From positions 1-12,797 of the forward strand of contig JAFTMQ010000072.1 in NCBI GenBank assembly GCA_017452305.1: DNA of 12,797 nucleotides. Reading direction: 5' to 3'. The stretch's first letter is position 1, and each line of letters opens with the position of its first letter. Below the pieces are notes generated by a model. That model saw only the letters and a list, made by a program, of their open reading frames with translations. It had not been told where the DNA came from and ran no database searches. A program made the position numbers and the translations under genes. Positions 1 through 7,424 of the stretch are shown here, one piece after another. The stretch is from Clostridia bacterium (GTDB taxonomy: Bacteria > Bacillota > Clostridia > Christensenellales > Borkfalkiaceae).

Positions 1-3
1 ATT

Positions 4-1308
4 ATGGCAAAACTTCCCGAACAATTTATCGAAAACATGAAAAAACAGCTTCCCGAACACGAATGGGAAGCCTTTTTCGCTTGTTATGAAAAAAGTCCCT
101 ATAAAGGGGTGCGTTTAAACCCGTTGAAAGGGGGCAGGTACGCGTTGAAAGGCTTTTTACCCTTCCTTGGCGAGCCTATTCCTTGGGAAGAAAACGGATA
201 TTACACAACGGAAGAAAAGCTCGGGAATAATATTTTCCATTTTGCGGGCGGATTTTATTCGCAAGAGCCGTCGGCAATGAGCGCGGCGCCTCTCTTAGAG
301 GTACAGCCCGGAGAAAGGGTGTTGGATTTATGCTCCGCGCCCGGCGGTAAGGGCACGCAGCTTGCTTGCACGATGGACGGCAAGGGAATTATCGTCCTCA
401 ACGAGCCCATTACCTCGCGTGCGAAAATTTTATCGCAAAACGTGGAGAGGCTCGGCATTAAAAACGCGGTGGTGCTCAACGAATATCCGCAGACCTTGGC
501 AAAGAAATTCCGCGGCTATTTTGATAAAATCTTGGTCGATGCGCCTTGCTCGGGCGAGGGAATGTTCCGTAAAAATGCGGAAGAAGCGCTTGCGGAATGG
601 AGCGAGGAAAACGTGGCGTTGTGCGCGGCGCGGCAGAGCGAAATTTTGGATGCGGCGAGCGAAATGTTAAAGGCAGGCGGACGGCTTGTGTATTCTACCT
701 GCACCTTTGCAACGGCGGAAGACGAGGGGCAGGTATGCGATTACTTGCAAAAACACCCCGAAATGCGCCTTTTAAAACAAGAAAAGCTTTATCCCCACAA
801 GGTAGAAGGGGAAGGACATTTTGTCGCGCTGTTTGAAAAGCAAGCGCGCGTAGAGGAATGGGATACTCGTTTAAAAGAGGGGCGCGCGAGCGTAACGCAG
901 GACGGGCAAAAAGCCTTTCGCGCGTTCGAAAAAGAATTTTTCAAAGAGAAATTTGCATTCCGCTTACACGAGGTAAACGGAATTTTATACGAGCTGCCCG
1001 AAGGGGTGTTCGAGTGGAAGGGCTTGCAGGTTTTGCGCGTGGGTGTGCGGCTTGGCGAAGTGAAGAACGGACGGTTTGAGCCTTCCCATTCGCTTGCCAT
1101 GTGCGTCAAGAGAGAGGAGTGCAAAAACGTATTCGACTTAACGCAAACGGACGTGCGCTTGGAAAAATATTTGCGCGGAGAAACACTCGAATGCGAAAGC
1201 ATAGCAAACGGTTGGTGTTTGGTTTGCGTAGAGGACTTGCCCATCGGTTGGGGGAAAGCCGTCAACGGCGTCTTGAAAAATCACTTGCCTAAGGGCTTAC
1301 GAAAATAA
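4..1308 (+). CDS. rsmF: RsmF/NOP2/Sun-family rRNA (cytosine-C5)-methyltransferase
   Basis: The product is a 434-aa S-adenosylmethionine-dependent RNA m5C methyltransferase that most likely modifies 16S rRNA in the cytoplasm. A substrate-recognition N-terminus is followed by the Rossmann fold: the SAM-binding motif VLDLCSAPGGKG is at residues 106-117, motif IV DAPCSGEG at 179-186 and motif VI YSTCTF at 230-235. Cys182 (PCSG) and Cys233 (STC) are the two catalytic cysteines expected of RsmB/RsmF/NSUN enzymes. The C-terminus ends in GWGKAVNGVLKNHLPKGLR, typical of the PUA-like domain of Firmicutes RsmF proteins, so the gene looks complete. Which cytidine is modified (C1407 in E. coli RsmF, several sites in some other bacteria) cannot be read from the sequence. 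The start is the first ATG, only three bases from the window edge, so its ribosome binding site is not visible. It is followed at once by a terminator. Confidence 0.93.
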   Translation: MAKLPEQFIENMKKQLPEHEWEAFFACYEKSPYKGVRLNPLKGGRYALKGFLPFLGEPIPWEENGYYTTEEKLGNNIFHFAGGFYSQEPSAMSAAPLLEVQPGERVLDLCSAPGGKGTQLACTMDGKGIIVLNEPITSRAKILSQNVERLGIKNAVVLNEYPQTLAKKFRGYFDKILVDAPCSGEGMFRKNAEEALAEWSEENVALCAARQSEILDAASEMLKAGGRLVYSTCTFATAEDEGQVCDYLQKHPEMRLLKQEKLYPHKVEGEGHFVALFEKQARVEEWDTRLKEGRASVTQDGQKAFRAFEKEFFKEKFAFRLHEVNGILYELPEGVFEWKGLQVLRVGVRLGEVKNGRFEPSHSLAMCVKREECKNVFDLTQTDVRLEKYLRGETLECESIANGWCLVCVEDLPIGWGKAVNGVLKNHLPKGLRK

Positions 1309-1310
1309 GG

Positions 1311-1340
1311 AAAAAGAGCGGTTTATCCACCGCTCTTTTT
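1311..1340 (+). terminator. Intrinsic terminator of the rsmF-like gene
   Basis: A perfect 12-bp inverted repeat (AAAAAGAGCGGT, loop TTATCC, ACCGCTCTTTTT) starts two bases after the stop codon and ends in a T run. Because A and T runs flank both sides, it could also stop transcription arriving on the minus strand. Confidence 0.9.
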
Positions 1341-1350
1341 ATATATAGAG

Positions 1351-1389
1351 GAAAAGAAAACTCCCTGCCGCGCGGAACGCAGCAGGGGG
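1351..1389 (-). terminator. Intrinsic terminator of the minus-strand surface-protein gene
   Basis: Read on the minus strand, CCCCCTGC and GCAGGGAG form an 8-bp stem (one G-U pair) around a 13-nt loop, followed by TTTTCTTTTC. It lies 25 bases beyond the TGA of the 1303-aa gene, in the right orientation. With the neighbouring hairpin it forms a back-to-back terminator pair between convergent genes. Confidence 0.8.
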
Positions 1390-1413
1390 TTGTTTTCATT
1401 CAATTACACGAAA

Positions 1414-4400
1414 TCAATCGTTGTAAGGGCTGTCTTCGTCGAGCGTTTCCGCAGGCTTAGCCGTCTTGGGTTCGGGTTTAGCTTCCGTTGCTTCCGTCTT
1501 TGCAGGCTTTGCTTTCTTTGCTTTGCGAGCAAAAGGATTCTTGGGAAGTTTGCCGAGCTTTTTCAAGATTTTACGAACTGCCACTGCCGCGATAACGAAT
1601 ACGAGCACTGCCGCAATAGAAATAGAGCTAAACAACATGAAGAAGTTGGTTTCGTCGCCCGTTGCCTCGTCCTCATCGGGAGCAGAGGTGTCGGGGGTGC
1701 TTTCGTTGCGAGTAGCGGGGGTAACCGTTACGTCTTCAAACGCGTAATCCGCAAGGATTCTAACGAACTTACTGCCGAGGATAGAGTCTTCATAGGAAAG
1801 GTAAGCGATACCCGATTCGTTTGCAGAGTAGGTGTAGCTGTCTGCGTAGAGGTTGCCGTAACCGTTCTTGTCAAGGCTCTTGTTATAACGAAGGTAGGAA
1901 GCGCTGTCATACCAAGAGAATACGCTCTCGAATGCAACGGCGTTCTTGTTCGTTTCATAACCGTTCTTATCGTCTTCGTATTGCGAGATATAGGTGGTGA
2001 AGTCGCTTTCCGCATTTTCCGTGCTGTTCATATCGAATGCAACGTAGGAATTTACGGGGTTGCCTGCGCCGTTTCTATCACCGCTCCAAACTTCGAGGCG
2101 GTAGTTCTTCGCTTCCGCACCCGTGTGGATATAGAAGCTTACGTTTACCCATTCGCCGTTCGTGTTGCCGATTTGGTAAGCGAGCTGCTTGCTTTCTTCC
2201 GCAAGGTAACGAGCTTCAAGCAGCGCGTCGGTATTTGTGTCCGTCTTGGTTACGTTGAAGAGGTTATTTACGGGGATCGTGCAAGCCTTGTCTGCGTAGT
2301 AGGTAACAACTTCCGCGCCGTTTACGGTCGATTTCTTTGCGTAGAACGCGATGCCGTCCAAGCCTTCGTTGTTCCAATAGCTGTCGTAATCGTGGGACGC
2401 GCCGCCGTCTGCAACGACAAGGTTGCCGTCCTTATCCGTATCGTAAGCTTCAAGGTTGGCAAAGTAGCCGTCGTACTTCTTCGCTTCTTCGGGGTTGCTC
2501 AAAACAAGCTCTTTGTAAGCGTTCCAAGATTTGTTAATTTGATACAAACCGTTGGGTTGAAGCTCGAACGCGATGATTTCGCAATCCTTATCCGCGCAAA
2601 TATTGCCTTCGTCGTCATACCAATAGGTGAGGTTTCTGCCGATAGAAAGCACGTCCGCATTGTACTTGCTGTCCATATCGATAAGATATACGTTTGCGAA
2701 AGTTTTATCTGCGTCCGCCGCGTTCAACGCGCCAACCTTAACCGCGAGGGAAATCTTCTTGTAGGAGTTTGCCGAAACGGAAACGTTCTTACCATAGAAA
2801 CCGTAGCCGTATTCAAGCATACCGTTCGTTGCTTTGTTTTCGTCCGTTTCCGTATTCCAAATGAACAAGGGTTGCGTTCTGTTTACGGGCGTGTAACCGA
2901 ACATTGCGTTCCAAACGGTTTCCGCGTCGTCCGTAGTGGACGTGCCCGTCGCCTTCATTAAGAATTCGGAAAGGGAATTTGCAACCGTCGGGTTGAAATA
3001 TTTTGCAAAGCCGTCTTTGTTCAACAAGCCTGCGTTTGCGTAGTTGTTCTTGTCTTTGTTCGTACCGTTTTGATTTACGTATTGACTGTTGCTGTAAACG
3101 CCGGTGTAGTTCATGGGTTTAGCGAAGCCTTGGTCTAATGCGTCGGAAGGTACGTTTGCAGCGGAGTCGAAGCCCGAATTGCCCGTAGCCTTTTCTTCTT
3201 CATAACCGGTAACGGAAACAACCTTTGCGTAGGTGCCTTCCGCAACTGCCTCGTATTCCGCCTTGCTCATGGGATATACTTGGAATTTCGTGAACGCCGC
3301 AAAGCCTTCGTGGAAGCTCGTGCGAGTGCTGCTTGCGATATCCGTAGGGCCGAACGAGAAGGAAAGGTCGAATTGACCCAAAGCCTTGTTCTCATAGCCG
3401 TTTTCTACGAAGAAGAAGTATTGTTGCCAACCGTCGTTTACGTCCTCGTCTTCTACGCCGTCTTGGTTGAGGTCAACCTTAACGGGAACGGAGTCCGTCG
3501 TGTCGATGCTCGTGAAGGAATATTTTTCCGTGCCGTCGTTGAGGGTAACGCCTGCGCCCGTGAAGCCGGCCATATCCGACGTTTTCACGAAGAAGGAAAC
3601 CGCCAAGTAATCGTAAGGGTTGTTTTGTGCGTCGAGGTAATCGGCAAACTTGAACGTGAAGTCGTCCGCCGTATCCAACGTGTACGCAACGCCGTGCGCG
3701 CTAAACAACATTAAGATTTTGTCTTCTTGCGCGAAGTCGTAAACCTTTCTCGTGTCTTCTTCGTCGATATACGAGAAGTATTTATTGTAAGCGCCTTTCA
3801 AATAGCTGTTGCTATCGATAGAGTCCACAAGGTACTTTTTGCCGCTTGCGGTGGTTGCGTCTTTGGGAGCTACGCCGTCGAAGATTTGATAGAAGTCGCC
3901 GTCGTCGCTAAAACCGTTGCCGAGTGCGTTTGCAACCTTTGCGTCCTTTTCATCTACGTCGCCGTCGCCGTCGAGGTCAACGCCGCCTGTGATGGAGGTA
4001 ACCTTAGAGCCGTCGCCAAGCTCGGAAACGGTGGGCTTCGCATTGACAAAACCGTTCGTATCTACGGTAAGCTCGTCAAGGATATCGGAAGGGGTCAAAT
4101 CGTGGCAAAGGTCGATTGCATAGCAATCCAAGGACATATCGCCGTTGGTTGCGAATACTTTATCGTACGCGTCCGTGCTGTATGCAACCGTCGCGTCGGG
4201 GGCGTTGGTCGCTTGCGTGCCCGTGAGGTTGTCGTATCTTGCGTAGGAAATCGTTTGACATTCCACATCGTCGAAGAATGCGTAACCGTTTACGTATTCA
4301 AATTGATCGGTGGTACCCATACCCAAACCAAGCTCGATGGTGAAAGAGGTGTCGGTGTAAGCGGAACCCTTCAAGTAGAAGGTGTATTGCTTCCAACCGT

Positions 4401-5325
4401 TGTTTTCCGTCACGTCTTTCGTGTCGATATTTTTAATCGTGAGCGCGGGAAGGGATTTCGTACCGACGGTATGAAGTACGTTGATGAATGCGCCTGCGTT
4501 ATCCGCGGGTTGCAAATAACCTTCGGTGTTTGCAATTTGCAAATCCGCCGTCTTTACCCAAACGGAGAAGGTAGCCGCCGTACCTGCTTCCACAGTCACT
4601 TTGGTGGTGGAAGTATATTTTTGCGCCGTACCCGTACCCTTTTCGCTTTTTTCACCGGGCTTAGCCTCGGGGCGTTGGTTGTGGATCATCAAGACGTTGT
4701 TGTTCTTGTTTTCCGTCGCGTTCGCGTCGTAATCGTGCGTAAGGGGACTTTCAAGGAAAGTGCCGTCCGTTTTCAAGGGCAAGTCGCCACTGTCGATATT
4801 GAAGGATTCGTAAAAATCTTTCAACTTGGTCGCGATTTTGTCTTTGTCCTTGGAGTTTGCCGCTTTCCAAGCGTCGTAGTATGCGAGCTTGTCCTTAATG
4901 GTAAGCGCATCCTCTTCCCCGAAGAGCTCTTTCGCTTGCTCAACGGTAAGATTTTTAACGTCGTCGGGGTTGGAAAGCTTGGACGTGATCAACTCGTCCC
5001 ATTCCGTTACGTTAACGATACCGCTTGCCGCAAGGGAAGGAAGACTGCTCGCCGTGGACGTACGCGTCCAGCTCGGTGCCGACGTGGTGCTCGTACCGAT
5101 AACGGTCAAGCCATCGTTGGTGTTGAAGGTTTCAAAGTCGCCGTTTGCGATTTTCAAATCGCTGTTGACGGACGTGGAAGGCTTCGTGGTGCTGTCCGAC
5201 GAAGAGTCGTTGCCATCGTTACCTTTGTCGCATGCTGCAAAAGCCGACGCGCCCGATGCCACCATCACAAACGAGAGGGCAAGGGCAAGAAGATTCTTTT
5301 TGCTTTTTTTGGAACTTGTTTTCAT
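1414..5325 (-). CDS. Giant secreted/lipoprotein-like surface protein, CBM-like modules and C-terminal TM
   Basis: This 1303-aa envelope protein is not a recognised named family. The N-terminus is a signal peptide: a lysine-rich head, a hydrophobic core at about residues 12-24, then ASAFAAC. Cys32 could be lipidated (lipobox FAAC, weak because position -3 is Phe), or signal peptidase I could cut after ASA. A Ser/Thr/Asp linker leads to NGDFE (61-65), a typical first strand of carbohydrate-binding-like jelly rolls. Three modules share a [ND]GW.QY or EWVNVSFY strand near residues 308, 632 and 1058. EF-hand/dockerin-like Ca2+ loops occur near 452 (DLDGDGDVDEKD), 620 (DLNQDGVEDED) and 964 (DTDKDGNL). 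Near 1228-1250 is a membrane segment followed by a Lys/Ala/Pro-rich cytoplasmic-type tail. The start is the second ATG because AAAGGTGG lies 5 nt before it; the ATG at 5355 (10 codons longer) has no good site. Glycan binding is inference. Confidence 0.85.
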   Translation of the reverse strand: MKTSSKKSKKNLLALALSFVMVASGASAFAACDKGNDGNDSSSDSTTKPSTSVNSDLKIANGDFETFNTNDGLTVIGTSTTSAPSWTRTSTASSLPSLAASGIVNVTEWDELITSKLSNPDDVKNLTVEQAKELFGEEDALTIKDKLAYYDAWKAANSKDKDKIATKLKDFYESFNIDSGDLPLKTDGTFLESPLTHDYDANATENKNNNVLMIHNQRPEAKPGEKSEKGTGTAQKYTSTTKVTVEAGTAATFSVWVKTADLQIANTEGYLQPADNAGAFINVLHTVGTKSLPALTIKNIDTKDVTENNGWKQYTFYLKGSAYTDTSFTIELGLGMGTTDQFEYVNGYAFFDDVECQTISYARYDNLTGTQATNAPDATVAYSTDAYDKVFATNGDMSLDCYAIDLCHDLTPSDILDELTVDTNGFVNAKPTVSELGDGSKVTSITGGVDLDGDGDVDEKDAKVANALGNGFSDDGDFYQIFDGVAPKDATTASGKKYLVDSIDSNSYLKGAYNKYFSYIDEEDTRKVYDFAQEDKILMLFSAHGVAYTLDTADDFTFKFADYLDAQNNPYDYLAVSFFVKTSDMAGFTGAGVTLNDGTEKYSFTSIDTTDSVPVKVDLNQDGVEDEDVNDGWQQYFFFVENGYENKALGQFDLSFSFGPTDIASSTRTSFHEGFAAFTKFQVYPMSKAEYEAVAEGTYAKVVSVTGYEEEKATGNSGFDSAANVPSDALDQGFAKPMNYTGVYSNSQYVNQNGTNKDKNNYANAGLLNKDGFAKYFNPTVANSLSEFLMKATGTSTTDDAETVWNAMFGYTPVNRTQPLFIWNTETDENKATNGMLEYGYGFYGKNVSVSANSYKKISLAVKVGALNAADADKTFANVYLIDMDSKYNADVLSIGRNLTYWYDDEGNICADKDCEIIAFELQPNGLYQINKSWNAYKELVLSNPEEAKKYDGYFANLEAYDTDKDGNLVVADGGASHDYDSYWNNEGLDGIAFYAKKSTVNGAEVVTYYADKACTIPVNNLFNVTKTDTNTDALLEARYLAEESKQLAYQIGNTNGEWVNVSFYIHTGAEAKNYRLEVWSGDRNGAGNPVNSYVAFDMNSTENAESDFTTYISQYEDDKNGYETNKNAVAFESVFSWYDSASYLRYNKSLDKNGYGNLYADSYTYSANESGIAYLSYEDSILGSKFVRILADYAFEDVTVTPATRNESTPDTSAPDEDEATGDETNFFMLFSSISIAAVLVFVIAAVAVRKILKKLGKLPKNPFARKAKKAKPAKTEATEAKPEPKTAKPAETLDEDSPYND

Positions 5326-5366
5326 GTAACCACCTTTGGTTTTATTGTTTTTCATTGAAAGTAAAG

Positions 5367-5403
5367 AATCCGAAAACGCCGTTTGGACGGCAAAATACGG
5401 ATT
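5367..5403 (-). promoter_or_regulatory. 5' UTR hairpin of the surface-protein mRNA
   Basis: On the minus strand AATCCG/CGGATT form an outer stem and GCCGT/ACGGC an inner stem with loop CCAA, separated by a U-rich internal loop. It starts about 10 nt after the predicted transcription start, so it would cap the 5' end of a long mRNA. A stabilising role is inferred; a protein- or ligand-binding role is equally possible. Confidence 0.55.
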
Positions 5404-5420
5404 TTAACCTATACCCTACT

Positions 5421-5449
5421 ATTTTAATACAAAATCGCTTGCTTTGCAA
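5421..5449 (-). promoter_or_regulatory. Sigma-A-type promoter of the surface-protein gene
   Basis: On the minus strand, TTGCAA (5449-5444) and TAAAAT (5426-5421) are separated by exactly 17 bp. This gives a 5' UTR of about 90 nt. The -35 overlaps a small palindrome (CTTGC TTT GCAAG) that could serve as an operator. Confidence 0.6.
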
Positions 5450-5527
5450 GCATTTACGATAGTAAAAAGCAGAAAAAGTTTTATAAAAACAAAAAAAATT
5501 GCTTATATTATAGTGTAAGGGGAAGTT

Positions 5528-5905
5528 ATGTATTCAAAAAATGGAAAAAAGGGACGGATAACCCAAATCACAAGCGGGGTGTTGGTCGGGCTTGCCAACA
5601 GCGTGTTCGGCGGGGGCGGCGGAATGCTTGCCGTTCCGCTTTTACAAAAGACGGGCTTAAACGAAAAGCAAGCGCACGCCACGGCGATTTTGGTGATTTT
5701 GCCCGTGTCGCTGTTGTCCTTTGTCTTGTACGCTATCCGCGGGTATTGCCATTTTTCCGTATTGATTCCCACGGCGCTTGGGGTGTTGTTCGGCGGGATT
5801 TTAGGCGCGCAATGGCTTAAAAAATTGCCGACGAAAACGGTGAATATTTTATTTGCCGCCTTACAAGCTTTGGCGGGTTTATTTTTGTGCTTTTTCGGAA
5901 AATGA
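5528..5905 (+). CDS. Half-size TauE/SafE (TSUP) family permease, first subunit
   Basis: This 125-aa integral membrane protein corresponds to one repeat of the sulfite exporter TauE/SafE (TSUP, formerly DUF81) fold. After a basic N-terminus (MYSKNGKKGR) comes SGVLVGLANSVFGGGGGMLAVPLL (residues 15-38), the glycine-rich family signature, then about three further hydrophobic segments ending near residue 124. Full-length TSUP proteins are about 250 aa with two homologous halves, so this is one half. A second half is encoded at 6114-6494, and the two presumably assemble as a heterodimer. The family moves sulfur-containing or organic anions; the substrate cannot be deduced here. The start ATG follows AAGGGGA with 4-5 nt spacing. 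The -10-like TATTAT at 5506-5511 has no clear -35. Confidence 0.85.
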   Translation: MYSKNGKKGRITQITSGVLVGLANSVFGGGGGMLAVPLLQKTGLNEKQAHATAILVILPVSLLSFVLYAIRGYCHFSVLIPTALGVLFGGILGAQWLKKLPTKTVNILFAALQALAGLFLCFFGK

Positions 5906-6015
5906 GGGCACCATGTACGCGTTGAAATTTATTTTGGCAAAACTCAACGTGTGAAATGCAAGGCGTTGCCATTCAATAAAATGCGGAATGGCGGCTTTAA
6001 ATGGATAGCCTTAAC

Positions 6016-6107
6016 GCAAAACCCCGTTTTGCAATTCACGCGCAAAAAGCGCAATTCACGAAAAACGAGGTTTTTCAATTCATATAAGCCAAAGGCTTAC
6101 AATTCAT
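6016..6107 (+). repeat. Array of four small hairpins separated by AATTCA[C/T]
   Basis: Four perfect inverted repeats follow each other: GCAAAAC-CCC-GTTTTGC (6016-6032), GCGC-AAAAA-GCGC (6040-6052), GAAAAAC-GAG-GTTTTTC (6060-6076) and TAAGCC-AAA-GGCTTA (6085-6099). Each is followed by the same heptamer AATTCAC or AATTCAT (6033, 6053, 6077, 6101). Stem sequences differ completely while the linker is constant. Two looser stems lie just upstream: GCCATTC/GAATGGC at 5968-5992 and GGCT/AGCC at 5993-6010. The block fills the gap between the two permease halves and ends six bases before the second start codon, which has no ribosome binding site. It may be an inserted repetitive element or an mRNA-processing element. 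Confidence 0.8.
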
Positions 6108-6113
6108 TTACTT

Positions 6114-6494
6114 ATGAGCTTTTATCTATATTTATTGCTTGGTTTTTTAGGCGGAATCCCTGCGGGTATGGGCATGGGCGGCGGTACGGTTACCATTCCG
6201 CTTCTCGTCCTTGTGGGCGGTGTAGAACAAAAAATTGCGCAGTGCGCCAACCTATTTTCCTTTTTGCCGATGAGCGTCGGCGCGTTGAAAATGCACGCGG
6301 AAAATAAGCTTCTAAAAACGGACGGCTTGCTGTGGGTGATTTTGCCCGCGCTTGCCCTTTCCGTGCTTGGCGCAACCCTCGCCGCTGCGCTTCCGTCCCC
6401 CCTTTTGCGGCGGAGTTTCGGCGTGTTTTTAATCGGGCTTTCGTTCGTGGGCTTTTACCGGCAATGGACGGAAAAAGTGCCGCGCAAATCCTGA
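6114..6494 (+). CDS. Half-size TauE/SafE (TSUP) family permease, second subunit
   Basis: This 126-aa membrane protein is the partner of the half-permease at 5528-5905. It opens with LLLGFLGGIPAGMGMGGGTVTIPLL (residues 7-31), again the glycine-rich TSUP signature, followed by about three more hydrophobic segments to residue 118 and a short basic end. Like its neighbour it holds one of the two repeats of a normal TSUP permease, so a functional transporter probably needs both products. The ATG at 6114 fits the family alignment, but no Shine-Dalgarno sequence precedes it: the upstream bases are the last AATTCATTTACTT of the hairpin array. Translation may therefore be weak, or depend on the upstream gene or on the hairpins. 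The next promoter begins 12 bases after its stop. Confidence 0.82.
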   Translation: MSFYLYLLLGFLGGIPAGMGMGGGTVTIPLLVLVGGVEQKIAQCANLFSFLPMSVGALKMHAENKLLKTDGLLWVILPALALSVLGATLAAALPSPLLRRSFGVFLIGLSFVGFYRQWTEKVPRKS

Positions 6495-6505
6495 CGCGCA
6501 AAGGG

Positions 6506-6534
6506 TTGACAAAGGGGTATATTTGTGCTAAAAT
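6506..6534 (+). promoter_or_regulatory. Strong sigma-A-type promoter of the HAD phosphatase gene
   Basis: TTGACA (6506-6511) is separated by 17 bp from TAAAAT (6529-6534), and TG sits one base upstream of the -10 (extended -10). The predicted start near 6541 gives a leader of only about 15 nt containing AAGGAG. Confidence 0.85.
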
Positions 6535-6555
6535 TCTTATGGCAAGGAGAGAAAA

Positions 6556-7209
6556 ATGCACGGATACAAGTATATTTTGTTTGATTTAGACGGCACGTTG
6601 ACGCGTTCGCATTACGGGATTTTTAACTGCTTCCGTTACGCCTTAAAAAAGATGGGCAGAACGGACGAGCCGACGGAAGAAATTTTGAAAAAATGCGTGG
6701 GGCCGTCCTTGGAATATTCCTTTGAAAATTATTTTGGTATGAGCAAGGAAGACGCCGTGCTTGCAACGGCGAAATATCGGGAGCGCTACAAGGATATCGG
6801 CCTTTGGGAGAACGAGCCGATGGACGGCGCGTTGCAATGTTTACAGACTTTGAAAAAGGCGGGGTACGTGTTGGCAATGTCCACCTCAAAGCCTAAGATT
6901 TTCGCCGACCAAATCGTAGAAAAATTCGGTTTTTCCCCTTATTTTTCAGCGCAAGTCGGGTGTGGCTTGGATGGGAGTTTCCCCACCAAAGCTTCGGTGA
7001 TTGCCGAGACGATGCGACAGCTTTCCGCGAAGAATACGGAGTGTCTTATGATCGGCGACAGATTCCACGACGCGGAGGGCGCGGCGGAAAATAACGTGGA
7101 TTGTGCCCTGCTCAAAGTGGGCTATGCCGAGGCGGGCGAACTTGAAAACGCGAAGCCCAAATACGTGTTTGCGGATTTTGCGGAATTGACTTATTTTTTA
7201 ACAAAATAA
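6556..7209 (+). CDS. HAD-superfamily phosphatase, Gph/phosphoglycolate-phosphatase-like
   Basis: The product is a 217-aa cytosolic haloacid dehalogenase-type hydrolase, subfamily IA, predicted to remove phosphate from a small metabolite by way of an aspartyl-phosphate. Motif I is FDLDGTLT with nucleophile Asp10 and acid/base Asp12. Motif II is MSTSKP (Ser109-Ser111, Lys112), the probable motif III lysine is Lys145, and motif IV is GDRFHD (Asp168, Asp172) for Mg2+ binding. The helical cap between residues 15 and 85 is of the C1 type. Length and layout match the Gph/PgmB/5'-nucleotidase-like group, so the substrate cannot be assigned. The start is supported by AAGGAG 7 nt upstream. It is transcribed alone, with its own promoter and a terminator 25 bases past the stop. 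Confidence 0.9.
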   Translation: MHGYKYILFDLDGTLTRSHYGIFNCFRYALKKMGRTDEPTEEILKKCVGPSLEYSFENYFGMSKEDAVLATAKYRERYKDIGLWENEPMDGALQCLQTLKKAGYVLAMSTSKPKIFADQIVEKFGFSPYFSAQVGCGLDGSFPTKASVIAETMRQLSAKNTECLMIGDRFHDAEGAAENNVDCALLKVGYAEAGELENAKPKYVFADFAELTYFLTK

Positions 7210-7233
7210 AATTAAAAAACGGAGCGTGAAATA

Positions 7234-7259
7234 AAAAACGTTTCGTTTTTCTTTTTTTT
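7234..7259 (+). terminator. Intrinsic terminator of the HAD phosphatase gene
   Basis: AAAAACG, loop TTT, CGTTTTT is followed by a C and a run of eight T residues. The stem is AT-rich and therefore modest, but the long U tract and its position 25 bp after the stop codon support termination here. Confidence 0.65.
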
Positions 7260-7292
7260 GCGTGGATAGGGGTGGGTTTTGGCGCGGAGTTT

Positions 7293-7363
7293 TTGTCAAA
7301 ATGCACGAAAAAGATGGCGAAAAATATCCAAAATAAGAAAAATTGTCAAAATGTACAAAAAAT
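7293..7363 (+). promoter_or_regulatory. Two direct repeats 50 bp apart upstream of the ppx promoter
   Basis: TTGTCAAAATGCACGAAAAA at 7293 and TTGTCAAAATGTACAAAAAA at 7343 match at 18 of 20 positions and are exactly 50 bp apart, close to five helical turns. They sit just upstream of the -35 at 7378. This spacing suits a dimeric or looping DNA-binding protein, but no regulator is known, and in an AT-rich stretch chance similarity is possible. Confidence 0.4.
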
Positions 7364-7377
7364 TTTCAAAAAGGGTA

Positions 7378-7406
7378 TTTACAAAACGCTTTTATTGTGG
7401 TAAACT
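7378..7406 (+). promoter_or_regulatory. Promoter of the exopolyphosphatase gene
   Basis: TTTACA (7378-7383) and TAAACT (7401-7406) are separated by 17 bp. An A-tract element, CAAAAAATTTTCAAAAA, lies directly upstream of the -35. The predicted start near 7413 gives a leader of roughly 147 nt. Confidence 0.65.
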
Positions 7407-7424
7407 ATGGGAAAAATTAGAATG

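Noticed and set aside
1390..2961. Long plus-strand open frame of 523 codons opposite the surface-protein gene
   Set aside because: It is the mirror of a well-supported minus-strand gene with signal peptide, RBS, promoter and terminator; its composition (Val/Arg/Cys/Phe-rich, no motifs) is typical of antisense frames.
3727..5358. Long plus-strand open frame of 543 codons opposite the surface-protein gene
   Set aside because: This is the same antisense shadow effect. It runs through the promoter-proximal signal-peptide region and shows no domain or ribosome binding site.
5913..5954. 13-codon frame MYALKFILAKLNV after the first permease half
   Set aside because: It has only a weak GAGGG upstream and nothing to support expression; it could be a relic of the original second-gene start, but this is untestable here.
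6016..6107. CRISPR array
   Set aside because: The repeats are only 7-bp linkers and the spacers are self-complementary hairpins of changing length, with no Cas genes.
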